Notes under the pieces: model-generated | What the model was told of the DNA's origin: nothing | Seen by the model: the letters and a program-made list of their open reading frames with translations, nothing else | The model's database searches: none | In this document: one piece after another, positions 1 through 12,934 of the stretch | Numbering within the stretch: the first letter of the stretch is position 1 | Layout: each line of letters starts with the position of its first letter | Translations under genes and position numbers: made by a program | From: Edolisoma coerulescens | Taxonomy: Eukaryota > Chordata > Aves > Passeriformes > Campephagidae | Reading direction: 5' to 3' | DNA length: 64,000 nt | Assembly (NCBI GenBank): GCA_013397115.1 | Contig: VWZW01005505.1 | Span: forward strand, 1,945,880-2,009,879

Positions 1-1740
1 TGAATCTGAATAGAGAAAGGTTCAACTTCTTTCTCTGACTGAGGATTTTGCAGTCCTGGAGAATGCTTTAATTACTGAACTGTGCTGGGCATGGAAATTT
101 TCCTATCATTATCCTGAAAGTGTGCCAGGGCATTTTTTTTCCATTTATAGACATAGGAAGTGGAAAACAGAACTATTTCACATAAAGAAGATAAAACATT
201 TGACTAAACCCCATTTTATCACTAGGGTAAAAAGTACATAAGTTTTTATAGAATGTTTTACCTAAAAATATCAGCTGAGAGGAAAAAGAGGCCATATTGA
301 TGCACGGGAAATTTATAACTTTATAGGGTGGGACAGGATATCTGTTTTAAAGCAACATAGCAGAAGTTATGGGAAAACAAATTAAAAAATTGAAATTAAA
401 ATCAAAAGACTCAAACCTTACATTAAGTTTGTGAGAGCAAGCTGAGTTTTGTTTAAGACCTGAAAGCTTTCACCAGAGTGTTTCACCAAAGAGGGAAAGA
501 AAACATGAAAACTTAGCAGTAAAAATAAGAGCTAGGAAACATAGAATGCCTACAGAAGAAGAAGAAAAAGTGAAATAATAATAATAAAGAAAAGCTGAAA
601 GACCTTTCTCAGGAATGAAGGAAATAAATCAAAAATAATTAAGACCCTTGCTTGGGGCTAGATAGTATAAATCAAAAAAGCCTTAGGTTGAAAAGAAAAT
701 TTAATTTAAAAAAACCCTTCCTTATGCCAAAGATTTATCATTTTTAATGCCCAGTGGGGCCAGAATAGTTCTTTTTTTCTTAACCCTAAAGAGATGCACT
801 TCTGTTTTTGTTGATAAATCCAGATGACTTGTACGTTATTAAGTCTTCTGCAATTTTTTTATCTCATTTTCCTTTCATCTTTAAGAAAACAATTATTTGA
901 ATATCTCAATATCTTGTGTTTGATTGCTTATTGTAAAAGATAATTAGACTTGAAAAAGTGACATTTGAAGTTGCTTTTTCCAAGATATTTTTAGTTCTCC
1001 ATCATGAATATCACCTCACTTTGCAACACTCTGTTTTAAATGCTTTTACATGTCAGAGTCTAGCAATCAGGCAGCACTACAGTACAATTCTGTAGTGGTT
1101 ACATACTCGATTTTTAATGTTACCACTCAGACTAAGTTGAGACCAAAACTCTCATTATTATCCTGGATGGAAATCTGATTTGATTGCATAAGGCAGAATT
1201 TCAGTCAAATCAATAGTACTGCCATGATAAGGGATGTGGCTGGGAAATACAACCCAAAAAAGACCCAAGACCATAAACAGAAATGTGTTTACTGAAATCT
1301 GTAATGTCCTGATATTTGAGCTTCAGATAATCATCTCTGGCTAACAAATCACAAATGAAAAAGCATCCCAAGGTGCAAAAGAGGAGCAAGGATAGAACAC
1401 TGTAAGACAGCAATAGCATGGGTGGGGGCAGAAATCAGGTCGTGGTCTTTCTGCTTTTATTTCTGTAAGCAATGCCATCACTGCAAGAAAACTGTGAAGG
1501 AAGTCAGCAAATAACAGCTATGGAATATGAAGGAGAAGACAGAACTATAGTACAAAGGAGAAGGCAGGCACAAAGGGAGAGGGGAGCCATCAGGTATATA
1601 CGTCTGAGATGAGAGGGGTCTGATTATCTGAGGCATGATCAGCCAGCTGAGAAAGGTAGGAGAGCTGAAGTCAGTGAGAGGGAACTTGATTGTTCTTTAT
1701 GATTAAGTACTTGAATTATAAGACTCTTCAGTGGGAGAAA
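1..1740. other. Non-coding AT-rich DNA, no gene seen
   Basis: Both strands are broken by frequent stops. The only open frame of note is a 69-codon minus-strand frame (1210-1419) that is hydrophobic at its start but has no start context, family motif or plausible splice partners. A short AAG/AAT-rich stretch lies around 555-590. No repeat family was recognised here. Confidence 0.6.
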
Positions 1741-1744
1741 ACAA

Positions 1745-1925
1745 TGATCAATTCAATATGTCTGGCTCAGAATAACTTCTGTGATCCCTGGCCACTAAGT
1801 CACATCACCCCCATTGTAAGGCAATTCCAGGGGCTGCTCATTAATTTCAGAACCCAGTGCAAAATGAACTTCTTGATTATAAAACTCTCCATGAGCTTGC
1901 TCCAGTCTCTCTCTACTTCCTCTGC
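1745..1925 (+). mobile_element. Decayed L2/CR1-type LINE fragment (reverse-transcriptase C-terminal region)
   Basis: This looks like a short fossil of a non-LTR retrotransposon. In one plus-strand frame the translation around 1765-1856 contains LAQN followed by SHITPIVRQF and then INFRTQ. After a one-base shift of frame the adjacent codons (1878-1904) read YKTLHELAP. In L2 and related LINEs the region after the RT palm typically runs in this order: a QN(A)A(A)R block, then HITPxL(K/R)xLHWLP, then FR(I/V)QFK, then a (T)YKALHGLAPxYL block. Order, spacing and frame agree with that pattern. The HWLP core has decayed (QGLL here) and the frame is broken, so the copy is dead. Nothing convincing remains beyond about 1930 or before 1740. 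The assignment is from remembered family motifs; a chance match is possible but unlikely given four ordered blocks. Confidence 0.62.
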
Positions 1926-2250
1926 ACATCTAGCACTGGCTTTCTCTTTTTCCCTCCAGACAACATTGCTGGTGTGATTAAAAGCTCTTGTTTCTACTGT
2001 GCCACCACATCACTTACTTGCCTGGTTTGCCAGTGGCTGTATGAACACAGATTATTAATAGATCTTGTGCTGTCAGAGCAGGGAAACAAACCACTACTAA
2101 GAAACTGTAATGTGTTGGATTTTGAGCAAAGAGCAATTCATGCCTGAAGATGCATTTTCAGTCCTGCAGCTGGATATGCAATGTTTAAAAAACGTAGAAG
2201 TTTGTGGCCATGATCTGGCTGCTATTGTGCATGATGTCCAGTGATATTGT

Positions 2251-2286
2251 AATTCACCTCTTGTCTCTAATTCATCTCTTGTCTCT
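2251..2286. repeat. Tandem duplication, 2 x 18 bp
   Basis: Two adjacent copies of AATTCACCTCTTGTCTCT differ at one base (C to T in the second copy). They are probably a replication-slippage duplication. No function is suggested. Confidence 0.9.
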
Positions 2287-3664
2287 AATCTGATAGAAGG
2301 AAGTGGAAAGGTACTAATACCTATGAATTAGCTCAGGGTTAACTTAGCGCACCAGAAAATGGGAATACGTAAAGCAGGCATTCAAAAAGACTTGAGGATA
2401 AGCCATATTTTAATTTGTGAAAGACTGACAGATTCGTGTAACTTTCATTGCGTATCTGCTGCTTGTTACAAATCTGATTAGTCGTCACACCTTGTTAAGC
2501 AGCAGGCTCTCTGGTGTTCGTATTTAAGCTCTTAGTTTGAATTTTGATACTGCTTTTATGCCAATATATGGACTGATTTTTAAGATTAATTTCTTATTTA
2601 TTTTTTTGTTGGTTAAAATATATGATGAAGATGCAAACAGAAATAGACCATCTCAGAAATAAGAGTTTGCTTTCCAAATACCAATGCCTTTAAAGGCAGC
2701 TAACCCCATTACACATTCTTCTTACAGCCACAAGCAGCCCTGGTTTAGAGAGATTCCAAATGAATTAAAATTAATTAATGAGCTTAGCTTTTTTGTATCA
2801 AATGTCATGAGGAGGCAGGTGCCAGAACTTGCCCAAGGGATCTTTCACTGAATATAATCCTTCTCTAAAGAAAACAGAAGAACAGAACTTGGGCATACTG
2901 TTCTACTTCAAAAATGCTTCACTGCAGCCTCTTTATGTCATTCTTTGCGTATTAGTCGTGACAACATCCACACACGACCAATCCAGGCTTCTGCCCAGCC
3001 CAGAACTCTTGCAGACCTACAGAATTTGGATTTGGAGCAACCAATCAAAATATACTTCTACACTCTATGACTCCACAAAGACTGAAGATTAAATGTCATA
3101 GAATATGAGATGGTTTATTTTTTCCTACTTCCTCACATGCACAGGAGTGCAGTTATTCTTACACTATCCCTGATGCATCAAGTAAAATGATTTAATTTCC
3201 ACTGAAAGTCAGCCTAAGATCACCAAAGAGCTGTAATCCAAAATAAAGAGTTGATCCAAAATAACTTCTTTTTTCTGCTCTCTAACACTGATGTGGAGAA
3301 ACACAAGCAGGACCTCAGATGAACATGAGACCTGGAGAGGCAAGACCCAGCCAGAACTTTCCATGTGACAGAAGGAAATGACTGAATCAGATCTTACTTC
3401 TCCATCCACACAAATGAACCCTAGCTGCTGGTTTAAGTGCTACGGTCACATGAGGGAACGGCTGTTGGCATATCATGGAGGGCTGTGCCTTTCATAGGTG
3501 CTTGAAAACCAGCCAGACAGGGCTGCTATATTGGTACAGACTCATATGAGGAATGACTTGGAAGGTAGACGCTGGATGAAGCAAACACCTGCCATATAAC
3601 TTGGTCCTGAGGAGGTTCCCAGCCAAACCTGGTATGGAAGACTTGGGTTGTCATTGCCTGTGGT

Positions 3665-3672
3665 GTGACGTC
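3665..3672. promoter_or_regulatory. Full palindromic CRE-like octamer TGACGTCA
   Basis: TGACGTCA is the consensus binding site for CREB/ATF-type bZIP proteins. It stands alone: no TATA box, CpG island or gene start was recognised nearby. An octamer of this kind is expected about once per 65 kb by chance, so activity is doubtful. Confidence 0.2.
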
Positions 3673-6600
3673 AAGGCACCCCTTCAACGCAATGTTCCCT
3701 TTGAGTAGGACAACCATTTTCTGCCAGACAGGTTATTGACAAGCAATGAATTTCTATTCAGAGGTAAGGCAAAATATGTAAGGAAGTAATCTGAAAAGAC
3801 CCTACTGAAGTCACAGGATTGGGAGACATTTCTCCTGCAAAATATAGATGAGTCCTAACAAAATCTGTTGACAGAATGAAGCAGAGAGGTATTATGAACA
3901 GAGGATAGACTACAAAAAGAACATAAGCATCATCTTAAAGCTGAAATAAAAATGGGGTGAAAGGTACAGAACAGGAGAATGGAATAGTACAGAAAGAGTC
4001 AGAATGCAAGGCCTCACACTGGGAGAATAAAATAATGTTGATTTCTGCAATGAGCCTGGAGATAGTGGACTGTGATGACAGAATAAAATAAATTGGACCT
4101 TGTTTTGATCTCATTATGTATATAATTCATCAATGCAGTGCTTGTGAAAAGTGAAAGTTTAAAATGCAGCCATCAAGCTGTTTTCAAGTAAGCCTAGGAA
4201 ATCTTCAGCCTATTGTGCAGAAAGCCAGTAAGAGTTCAGTGAACACTGTGCAGAGCCATTAACACAAAAGAGGTATTCGGATTGGAATTGGTACAGACAC
4301 ACAAGAATGATTAAGGGACTGTATGGCCTGTCTCACTAAGGCACGCTAGGAGGCTGGGCTTGTCCAGCAGCCCAAAATGTACAACAAAAGGGAGAAGACT
4401 GATTTGTCTTTGTGCATCAAGAAGAGAACGTCAGGCACTAGCATTAAAGACAAGGACAGTGCTGAAACAAGGACAAATGGAGATAAAAATCCTGTGCATA
4501 CATACATCATAAATCAGAAAAGGTTTTCAACTGACAAAGCAACTGGGGGGTCAAAGAGTAAGGCATCAAAAGAAAGTGCTTGGCATGTTTTCAGAAGGAT
4601 TCTCCTGTCCCTAATACAGAATCATATAATTGATGACGCTGGTATTTTGCACTGTTCCAGCCTTTGTGCTAAACCCCATGGGACAGTTTCTGGTATCTCT
4701 GCTTATGTTTGACAATTTATCAGTCTCTCTTCTGTTACAAATTTTGCCGCACTGCTCCCTGACTGACCTGAAGAAGCCCCTGTGTGCCCCTGTCCGATCC
4801 GTTTGTGTCACAGGCAGAAAGAGAACTGCAACTTACAGGGTTACAGTGTAATCTGTACAACTACCTCAAGGAAATCATAGCTGAAAGCAAGGCACTATCA
4901 TAAGCAAACAAAAGTGAACAAAAGTAACAGATGTTGATCCCATAAGACACTTAATAGAGACATATAGGTAAATTCAAGCCATCACTGAAGACAGCCTTTA
5001 AAAAGAAGAAATCAGAAGATATTCAGTGCACCTATGAATAGAGGAACAAAGATTGTTTTTTTCAGGCTGAGAGTCCGGAACACAGTAAAATGTTAGAGTA
5101 TATCAAATGATTGGTATCTGATGTTAAAGACAAAAGTTTTAGCCATTCCTTGATTTTTTGAAATAACCAGATATGTCTTGTCTCTACCCAGAAAAAGTTC
5201 AAACATATCCAACATGCAATTTATGTACTGAATTATGTATAAATATATATATTTGCTGTTTACTTGCAACTAAAGGAAGAGAAAAAAATATATATGGAAG
5301 TACAAAACGTAAAAAAAAAAAAATAGAAATATATATGCCAGGTGCCCACTGGTATTTATACACATTCAGTGAATTTGCAGTTTTATAAGGTTTTTACTTC
5401 TGTTCTACACCAAAACATTAGTAATACGTAATAAAATGTGTTCATTATTTATTATTGACAAACAAATTATGCACACGCTCCCCTAGAGTGAGAAAACTGG
5501 AGATAAACAGTCTGCAAAGAAAGAGGAAACATAGGAAAAACTAGGCAAACAAGGAAGGAATCCTTTAATGATTGGAAAAACATACTGATACAAGATAAAC
5601 AGCCACCTGGGAGTTAGACAGATGATTTGGAGATAAATTAAATAACTTCCCAAGAGAGATCAAGTGTTGGTACATATTCGTCAATAACCATTCAGAAGTG
5701 ATGAGGAACTCTCCACGGCCATCTGGAAAAGGCTCTAGCCAGCCTGGCCTGATTGATTTTATTAGCTGCACAATCTCATTTTTGTTTGATTGCTTTGTAT
5801 CTGTATATGCATTAGGGAGAAAGCATTTGGGATTTTCTCAAGTCTGCTATTTGCTCCTCTGGACTATGCTCCTCTCCATTTTCAAAGTCAATACAATTTT
5901 TCTTCCGTCTAAGATAAGGCCTTTTTTGCTCTGCTGTTCATACAGAGATTTCAAAGTAGTATCCCCCTGAAAAAGGGTGGAGGGGGAAAAGAGCAGGATT
6001 TCACATTTACCCTTAGGACAGAAAGCAGAATAGCAAGTTTGGTGTGTGGTGATGAAAAGGCCTTCCCCAGTGCACTCCTGGGTGATCCTACCTGTTAACA
6101 CTTCCACTGCAGAATTTACACTTATTTCTCATACCAAGAAATGTCTTACCCCCGGGTATATTTGAAGATTCTTTGCGTGGCCATGGAGAATGGGATTTGG
6201 CATTTCACGAAAGATGCAATATAATAGTCACTCTGTCAAATATCAGGGAAAATCACCTAATACTTTAATGTATCTGAAAAGGAGAAGTTTCACAATAGCC
6301 CTCCATCTAATTTGGCCTCTAACATTTTATAAATCCATTCTGCTTGTGCACTCCTTCAGTGACTGCAATCTTAATTCCAAAACACATGTTAAAGACTTTG
6401 GAGTGTTTTCAATAGAATCCCTGTTCTTGCAGCAGTAAGCCATAAAATGTACATTTGAATTTACTGGTTAGAGCTATCAGTCCTGCTGAAGAGGGAAGGA
6501 GTAAAGAAAAGAAGACCAGATGAATAGTTTGGATAATATTTTTTATTATATTAGTTCACTAAAGCAGATGTAGTAGCAGTGATCAGTGGGGATATATACA

Positions 6601-7239
6601 GATTGAAACAGGCTGCAAAGTTGCAAGACTAAACAGCATGGATGACACATTTACATTTTTCAGAAATAAATATTTGGCACAAATATGCTCAAAGCAGTTC
6701 TTTAAAATATGGCAGTGCTTTTTTACTGGACAAATAACTATTATTCTATGTATAGGACAAAAGTAGTGACAGCTATAGGGAGATATTTTCTATATTCATT
6801 AAAATACCTATAAAAATTAATGTAAAAATGTGAGCATCACGCAGAGGTAAAGTAGAAGAACTGAGAATACAGGAGGTATAGGCAGATATACAATTGATAG
6901 CTTATTTTGTAACTATGCTTACAGAACACTCACTGCTGTGATAACTAAGGGCATCTGAGTGCCAGATATTTGAAAAGCAATCTTTGGGAAACTGAGATGA
7001 CAGTCTGTAATGCTGATACTTAAATAGCATATAGCCCATTTTCAAGCAGTTTGGGTATTCAGCCAAATACCTGAAGGTTGAATGTTTCAGTCTTTTGAGG
7101 AATTAGGCCATCTATGTAGCTCTCTTGGCCAGTTTCTCTGGAAAGTTTTGGTCTTAGTAGTTTACTTTTGGGGCTAGATTCATGCCTGAATCTGTGACTT
7201 ACTCCAGCTTTCCAGGTTTTGTCTGAAGGGGCATGAGAA

Positions 7240-7390
7240 AGCCCTGAGACTGGCAGGAGGGAGGATGCAGAGGGAAGTCAGGATGGCAGCCCTGCCCCTG
7301 GGCAGTGGGGTCCGTCCCAGCCCAGCAATCCTCAGCCGTGCACAGAGAGCTGTCTCACAGCCCCATCCATGTAGCTTGGGAGGGCTGAAG
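7240..7390. other. Small GC-rich patch in AT-rich surroundings
   Basis: About 150 bases rich in CAGCCC and CCCAGC-type words and poor in CpG interrupt the AT-rich background. It is too short and too CpG-poor for a CpG island, and no open frame with a recognisable product covers it. It could be a decayed insertion of an unknown family or local unique sequence. Confidence 0.4.
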
Positions 7391-7517
7391 ACAGCTCCAC
7401 ATCTCTTAAAAAACGGGTAATTTTAAATTAGAGCCAGCCCTTAACCACCCTGGTGTGACAGAACCATTAATGTCTTCTAAGAGCCTGATCCAATTTCCAC
7501 TGGCATAAAAGCCAGTT

Positions 7518-7610
7518 ATGAGTATGCTTAAATACAGGCCTTAAGTCAGATATAAATAAGCTTAATTATGGGCCCTACATCAGTAATGAGCATGCTTAAT
7601 TATTTTATTT
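7518..7610 (+). repeat. Degenerate repeated motif GCTTAA(T/A)TA, three copies
   Basis: Three related words occur within about 80 bases: ATGAGTATGCTTAAATACAG at 7518, AATAAGCTTAATTATGGGCC at 7555, and ATGAGCATGCTTAATTATTT at 7586. Copies one and three share ATGAG(T/C)ATGCTTAA at a 68-base spacing. Copies one and two share a following (A/G)GGCC. TAAT cores of this kind are typical homeodomain targets, so this could be a homotypic site cluster or simply an old diverged duplication. Confidence 0.55.
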
Positions 7611-7619
7611 GTGTTAAGC

Positions 7620-10600
7620 CTTGTTTTCTCTAGGGTAATTTTAAATTTCCTTGGCCTGTGTTCAAAAAAAATTGTCGGTGTAACTTTCTATTTTTGCTCC
7701 TGTTTCTGTTAATGAAAAGAGCAATGATGAACATATATATCTTCCCAGAGAGCATAAAAAAAAAATTCCAGTATGTTATGTTGGTCTGTTATGATTAATT
7801 ATCACTTACATGTCATTTTAATAACTTTATCTTAAACATCAGATGTTAAAAACGATGTAAGGATATTTCCATTCCAAACAACTTTGTGTAGTATTTAAAA
7901 TTTCAGGCTTTAATAAAGTACTTAAAATACTACTGCTTTGGACTGCACAACTACATTACTTAACCATACTCATCCATAATTAAACATATTCATCTTTTCA
8001 TGGTGAAAAGGCAATTTCTTCTGCCTGCAGACAGATCTTTTTAGTTGGATATAATATATCTGACATTTATTTAAATAACAGAAAATAGTCAGTAGGCTGG
8101 CTCAATTCTTTCCAGGGACTGTGAAGATTGGTACATTTTAAAGTGGTAACTGGGTCTTCATTCACATGAAACATGTACTACCTACAAATTTCACTTTTCA
8201 ATCAAGGTCACAGTGATTTCTATCCTCTCCACAATTGTTTTTCCAGCATTATATTTCCTTCTTTGCTTAAATTTGCAATGATTGTCCTTAAAATCTCTCA
8301 ATGCTGATCACTTTCAAAGAATTTTATGATAAGACTATTTGGAACAGACCACAATTTTAAGCACAATCCATAAATTTAATATTTAAATATTTTTCTATGA
8401 TTTTCACATTGTTTTTAAGAACTAAGGATGTGGAAAAAACTACGTGTGACATAAATAGCCTGGTTTGGGGATTTTTTGTGGTTAATTTAGCACCTTTCTC
8501 ACTTTTGCTGGGTTTTCTTACTCCTTTTATGCAACATATCAGTTTAGATTATGTTTTCTCAAGTAATTCATTATAGAAAAGCTATGTCAAACTTGTGCTG
8601 TTTGCTGGCTACCGGGGGCTTGACAGGTGGGCTGACAGACATTCCAGGACTATCAAAGGCATAAAGGTAACTGACTGAGTTGGTTATGTTCCTGTTTCAC
8701 AAAATCTTCAAAAGGTAATCTCTTTATGTTTGTAAAATAGATTAAATGTGAAGCTTTTCACTGAAGCAGAAACATGGGTGCTTAGCCACACATTTTCAGA
8801 TGGAAAGTAAAGACAATTCTTTGACAATTATAAAGAAAGCCACCACTATCAAATATGTATTCAATGATAAATGTGAAGAGAGGAGGTTGATTTTGTTAAT
8901 TTTTGCATTCTCGTTAAAAAGAAAACTGCCCCAGAAGAAGGCCACCACCAACCTTTGGAGCCAATATTCTCAGAAAATGCTGCTGCCTGCTACTTGACCT
9001 ACAGAGGCAACTTGGATGTGTTAATCATTCTGAGAACCGTCCGCATGTTGTTGAGAAGTCCTGTAGATCCGAAGCAGCTACGCCAGTATTAGCCTGAAAA
9101 AATATTCATAAGTGCCTCACTGAAGACCGTAGGTTAGAGAAAGATCTTAAAGCATAAAGAGACAGGATAGTTAAAGTGATATACAGTAATTTCTTTTGCC
9201 AAAAAATCAGTGAACAGCTAGAAAGATTTCAGTCCAACCAACATAAGAAACACCCTCTGTCAAAGCTATTAATGCAGCTAAAATGATATCTTAGGAACCA
9301 CTTTTCTGTTTTCATAAGGGATAAGGAGACATAGTTTTTTTCATCAAGGCCTCCTAATCTCAACATGCACTAAAGCAGTTGGAAAACCCATTCTGTGCAT
9401 GCCTTCACTGCAGTCACTTGGTTTACACGGGTGACACGTAGCATCTGTACACTAGCATTGACAGTCACCACCAACCCGACAGGCTGACAAACTTCTATCC
9501 TGCAGCAGCCGGGTTAGGGGTACATGTATCATATCTTCATTTATATTACTGCTCATGCAATGTAGATTAATGGTTGGCTCTAATTATAATGTAGTTTCAC
9601 CTTTGTTTGAAGTACAGATTTGCTCCTTTTCTTATTTAGGGCTGTTAAAAAATCTGGTTGTGAAAAATTTTATTTCTGGGATAAGTGGTTTCACAGATTC
9701 TCTCAGTCATTGCTAAACAGGTAGTGTTTAATCTCTAACAGCATCTAAAGCTTTCATGTTTCTAATAATCTCTAAAGAAACCTGAAAAAACCCCACCAAG
9801 TTTTCCCATTTTTTGCACATGCAGCCATTAGATTCCATTTGACGGGCTGCCCATTATGCCTACTGGTTGGACCAGCAAGTCACCTAACTTACTACAGCAA
9901 GACTAATCCACAACCTACAGCTGGTGTTCATAACTGGGTCCCATGGGGGTGTTTACCCTGCCGATTCTTGAGCACACCATTTTACAACTTATGCCTATAC
10001 TGTATATTATAAAGCAGTATTTCAGAGGTTATGCAAGCAAGCTTCTCTGGACCCCAGGTCTCATGATGTTTAGGTTCGCTATAAATCCTTCAGAAAACAT
10101 ATTACTGTTTCACATTCTCTTGGTTTTATTAGAACTTGCTCATCAGTGCTCATCAATGGAAATTTCCTCAATTAACATATCCCTTTTTCACCTATTATCT
10201 GAAGTCCTGAGCCTTGCAAGCTGTATTTCTCAAAGGGAAAAATAATATTCAATATGCCTGTTTCACATTCCTATTTACACTTGCAGAGAACCTGAAACAG
10301 TTTACTAATTGTAAAAGGAATCCAATAGGACAAGAATTTTTTTTCCAGAAACTTCAACCCCCTTTTAGCCAGCATTAAATTCAAAAGTTCCCTCTCTTCT
10401 CAGAACCACACTACGATCTTCACTAACTCACTGGTGTCTCTTGCAAATCTTGTCTCCTTGTCCTAGCCTTCAGAAAAGCACACATTCACATATGAAAACG
10501 CTTCTGAAAAAGCACTCTGAAGTGTGCTGCAAGTGCTGTTATTTTTAACCAACGGCAGGTGCTGGCATTCAGGATGGAACAATTTCCATTTCATCTGCTT

Positions 10601-12635
10601 CCCTGCATAACAGCAAACCGTGCAATTTCTTATCACTATCCTTAAAGCAGTGTCTCTTCCATCCTCTTTCATGTAACCATGCCAGGATCCAGAATTTCAA
10701 TCAAGGAGAGTTCTTAATGGCTAGAGGCACTAATGTAGTTCCCGTCAGTGCTTATTATCACTACTAGGTGTTTCAGTAACTAAGTTTATTTGACTACAGA
10801 AATGAATGAAGTCAGTGTTAAGATCTTATTCTGTAACTGAAAAGGCTGAATTATTATGCTCATATATGGGAAATATTATAAAGGGTCATGTTTGAGATTG
10901 GTCTTCCATCTGCATGATGCACTGAGAATGATCAATGAGAAAATATGCAGGTCCTAATGAAAAGTATGATTGCTATGCTTTCTGCACAACTTAACTTTCA
11001 CCCCCGCTGACTCTGACAGTCACAAAGATCAAATCTTTTCAAATTTCTTTCACTGCAGTGTCAGAAAAACCTAATTTATGTTTTGAATCTCTGCAAAATT
11101 GTTCATTATGCAAATCCTATTTTGTGAAATAGATGTGAGAGTGGCAGAACTGGTTGAGGCTGAAAGGCAAAAGAGGCTATAAGTTATGAGAGATAAAAAT
11201 GCACTAGAGTGAAAAGAAGAATATTTCTGTTCAGGTGCTGCTGGAAAAGCATTTAAAAGTCCAAGTTCATGTTTTTGTTTCTCAGCTTTGTGTCTTACTC
11301 ATCTGAAAATAAAGTAGCATACAAAACCCTTTTATACTAAACACAGCTATTTAAACCCCTTTCAGCTGTAGGCAGATACTAAAAATCTACTGTCTGCAGT
11401 ACTTCTATGCTCAGCTTAATAGTGTATGACTGTACTGCAGCATTGCTACTTCATAACTCTTCCTTGGATCATCTCTTGTCAGTCAATTTGCTCCAAATGC
11501 TAGTGCAAATTTGCTGATACAAGGGCTGCCTTCAGCCCTTTAATCAGATAAAGCTGCTATTAACAAAAGATGGCAGCATGGCTCATTTTATTGCAAGTCT
11601 CCTACTACATGTGTTCATATTTCCTCGAGTATGGCAACCATTGACCTTGGCAGTCTGGATTGATTCATCCAGTTCAAGGATCACTTAGCTTCTGTGCTGA
11701 GTGATGGTTTCTTGGCTAACTGCAGTCTTTTTCATTTCCTGTTGATTTAATAGTGTTTCTTATTCTATAGATTATCATAGCATTGACTTATAAGTTTGGA
11801 TCCTAATTCAATTTCAGCCTCTCTCAAAGCTCTCTCCAGAACACTGTTAATCAAGGAAAAGCTCTAGCCTCTGGTTTATTTCCTAACATACCATAAATAC
11901 GAGTATTAAAGAAAACATGCATACACAGAGGGAAAGAGAAGTCACATATAATATAAAAATTCTAAGCTCCTCACAAACTTTCATTCATTCTTTTACAGGC
12001 ATGGAACTTTGGCTTTTAGAAATTTTATGTGCTTAACTAGAAATTTTTAATATATACCATAATCCAAAGCCAAAATTTAAAATTTGACATGAAGTAAATT
12101 ATATAAAAAATTTTAGTATGGCTCTGGGAACAGAATCAGGAAAGAGAGAAATACTGATTTAGTATATATGTTCCAAATTATATTCACCATTATTTAGTCT
12201 GGGTTTTGTGCGGGTTTTTCCCATGATTATTTTCTGACATTACAGGATTTAAAAATTAGCATCAAAGAAACATCCTGAAAACTGATAAATACTTTACAAA
12301 TGCAGAGGACTATTTTCCTAAGGCATAACAAACTTATTTCAAGCATAAACTCTAATAACGGGACAAACACAGGAAAATTGATAGGATAATAGAAAAAGCT
12401 CATGCAGTTACTCAGTTAAGAATCTGCCTGTACCAATATGCTGCAATGAATATTAACCTCTTATCAGTTTTCTGATCTCTGAATGCAGTTTTGGCTGATA
12501 CAAAAAAATATAGGGTGTAACTAAAATGCCACTATTATTCTTTTATAAGTAAATGTATGCACTAGGTTTCAGTGCAAGGTAGTCCTACCTGAACTACGTG
12601 TAAGTGAAGCTATATGCAAATGAAATAGTTCAGGC
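7620..12635. other. Non-coding AT-rich DNA, no gene seen
   Basis: No repeat family or exon was recognised. The longest open frame is 9943-10245 (100 codons, plus), a hydrophobic pattern without family motifs, typical of T-rich codons arising by chance. A minus frame at 10463-10672 is likewise unsupported. Confidence 0.6.
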
Positions 12636-12639
12636 ACTC

Positions 12640-12930
12640 ACTGCAGGGTAGCTGCAGCAGCATGCAGCTCCTTACAGGCTAATTTATTCAGTTTCTTGGC
12701 ATGGACGCTGAGCTGAATGCAGACGGGTACTTGGCACGGTGTACTCTGCAGCACTGTGACCTCCAAAGAGTGGGGCACTGCCGCACAGCACAGGGATCTG
12801 CTCAGACAGCCAGCCTCCCTCCACAGCCACCAGCCGCTGCCTGAGGCCACCCGGTTCACCTTCACCTGTGTGCAGCAGAGTGGGGTCTGCCACTTGCATG
12901 ACCAGGAGAACCATGGCTGAGCACACTACA
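12640..12930. other. Unexplained GC-rich island with overlapping open frames
   Basis: About 290 bases are clearly more GC-rich than their surroundings and carry several CpGs. Open frames overlap on both strands: plus 12717-12920, and minus 12638-12865 and 12684-12926. I recognise none of the three translations. In GC-rich DNA stops are rare, so coincident open frames are expected. It is not a known avian repeat to my eye. It might be a small regulatory island, an exon of an unannotated transcript, or a decayed retrocopy. No splice-site pair or intact product supports any of these. Confidence 0.35.
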
Positions 12931-12934
12931 GCTG

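Larger units (their letters stand above)
1930..7235. other. Unique non-coding DNA, no gene seen
   Basis: No exon or repeat family could be supported. Open frames such as 4377-4712 (111 codons, plus, lysine- and serine-rich) and 5698-5970 lack domains, conserved motifs or splice sites in register. Local details are an 18-bp tandem duplication at 2251, a CRE-like octamer at 3665, and an A/T-rich stretch with ATATAT runs at 5236-5336. Confidence 0.6.
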
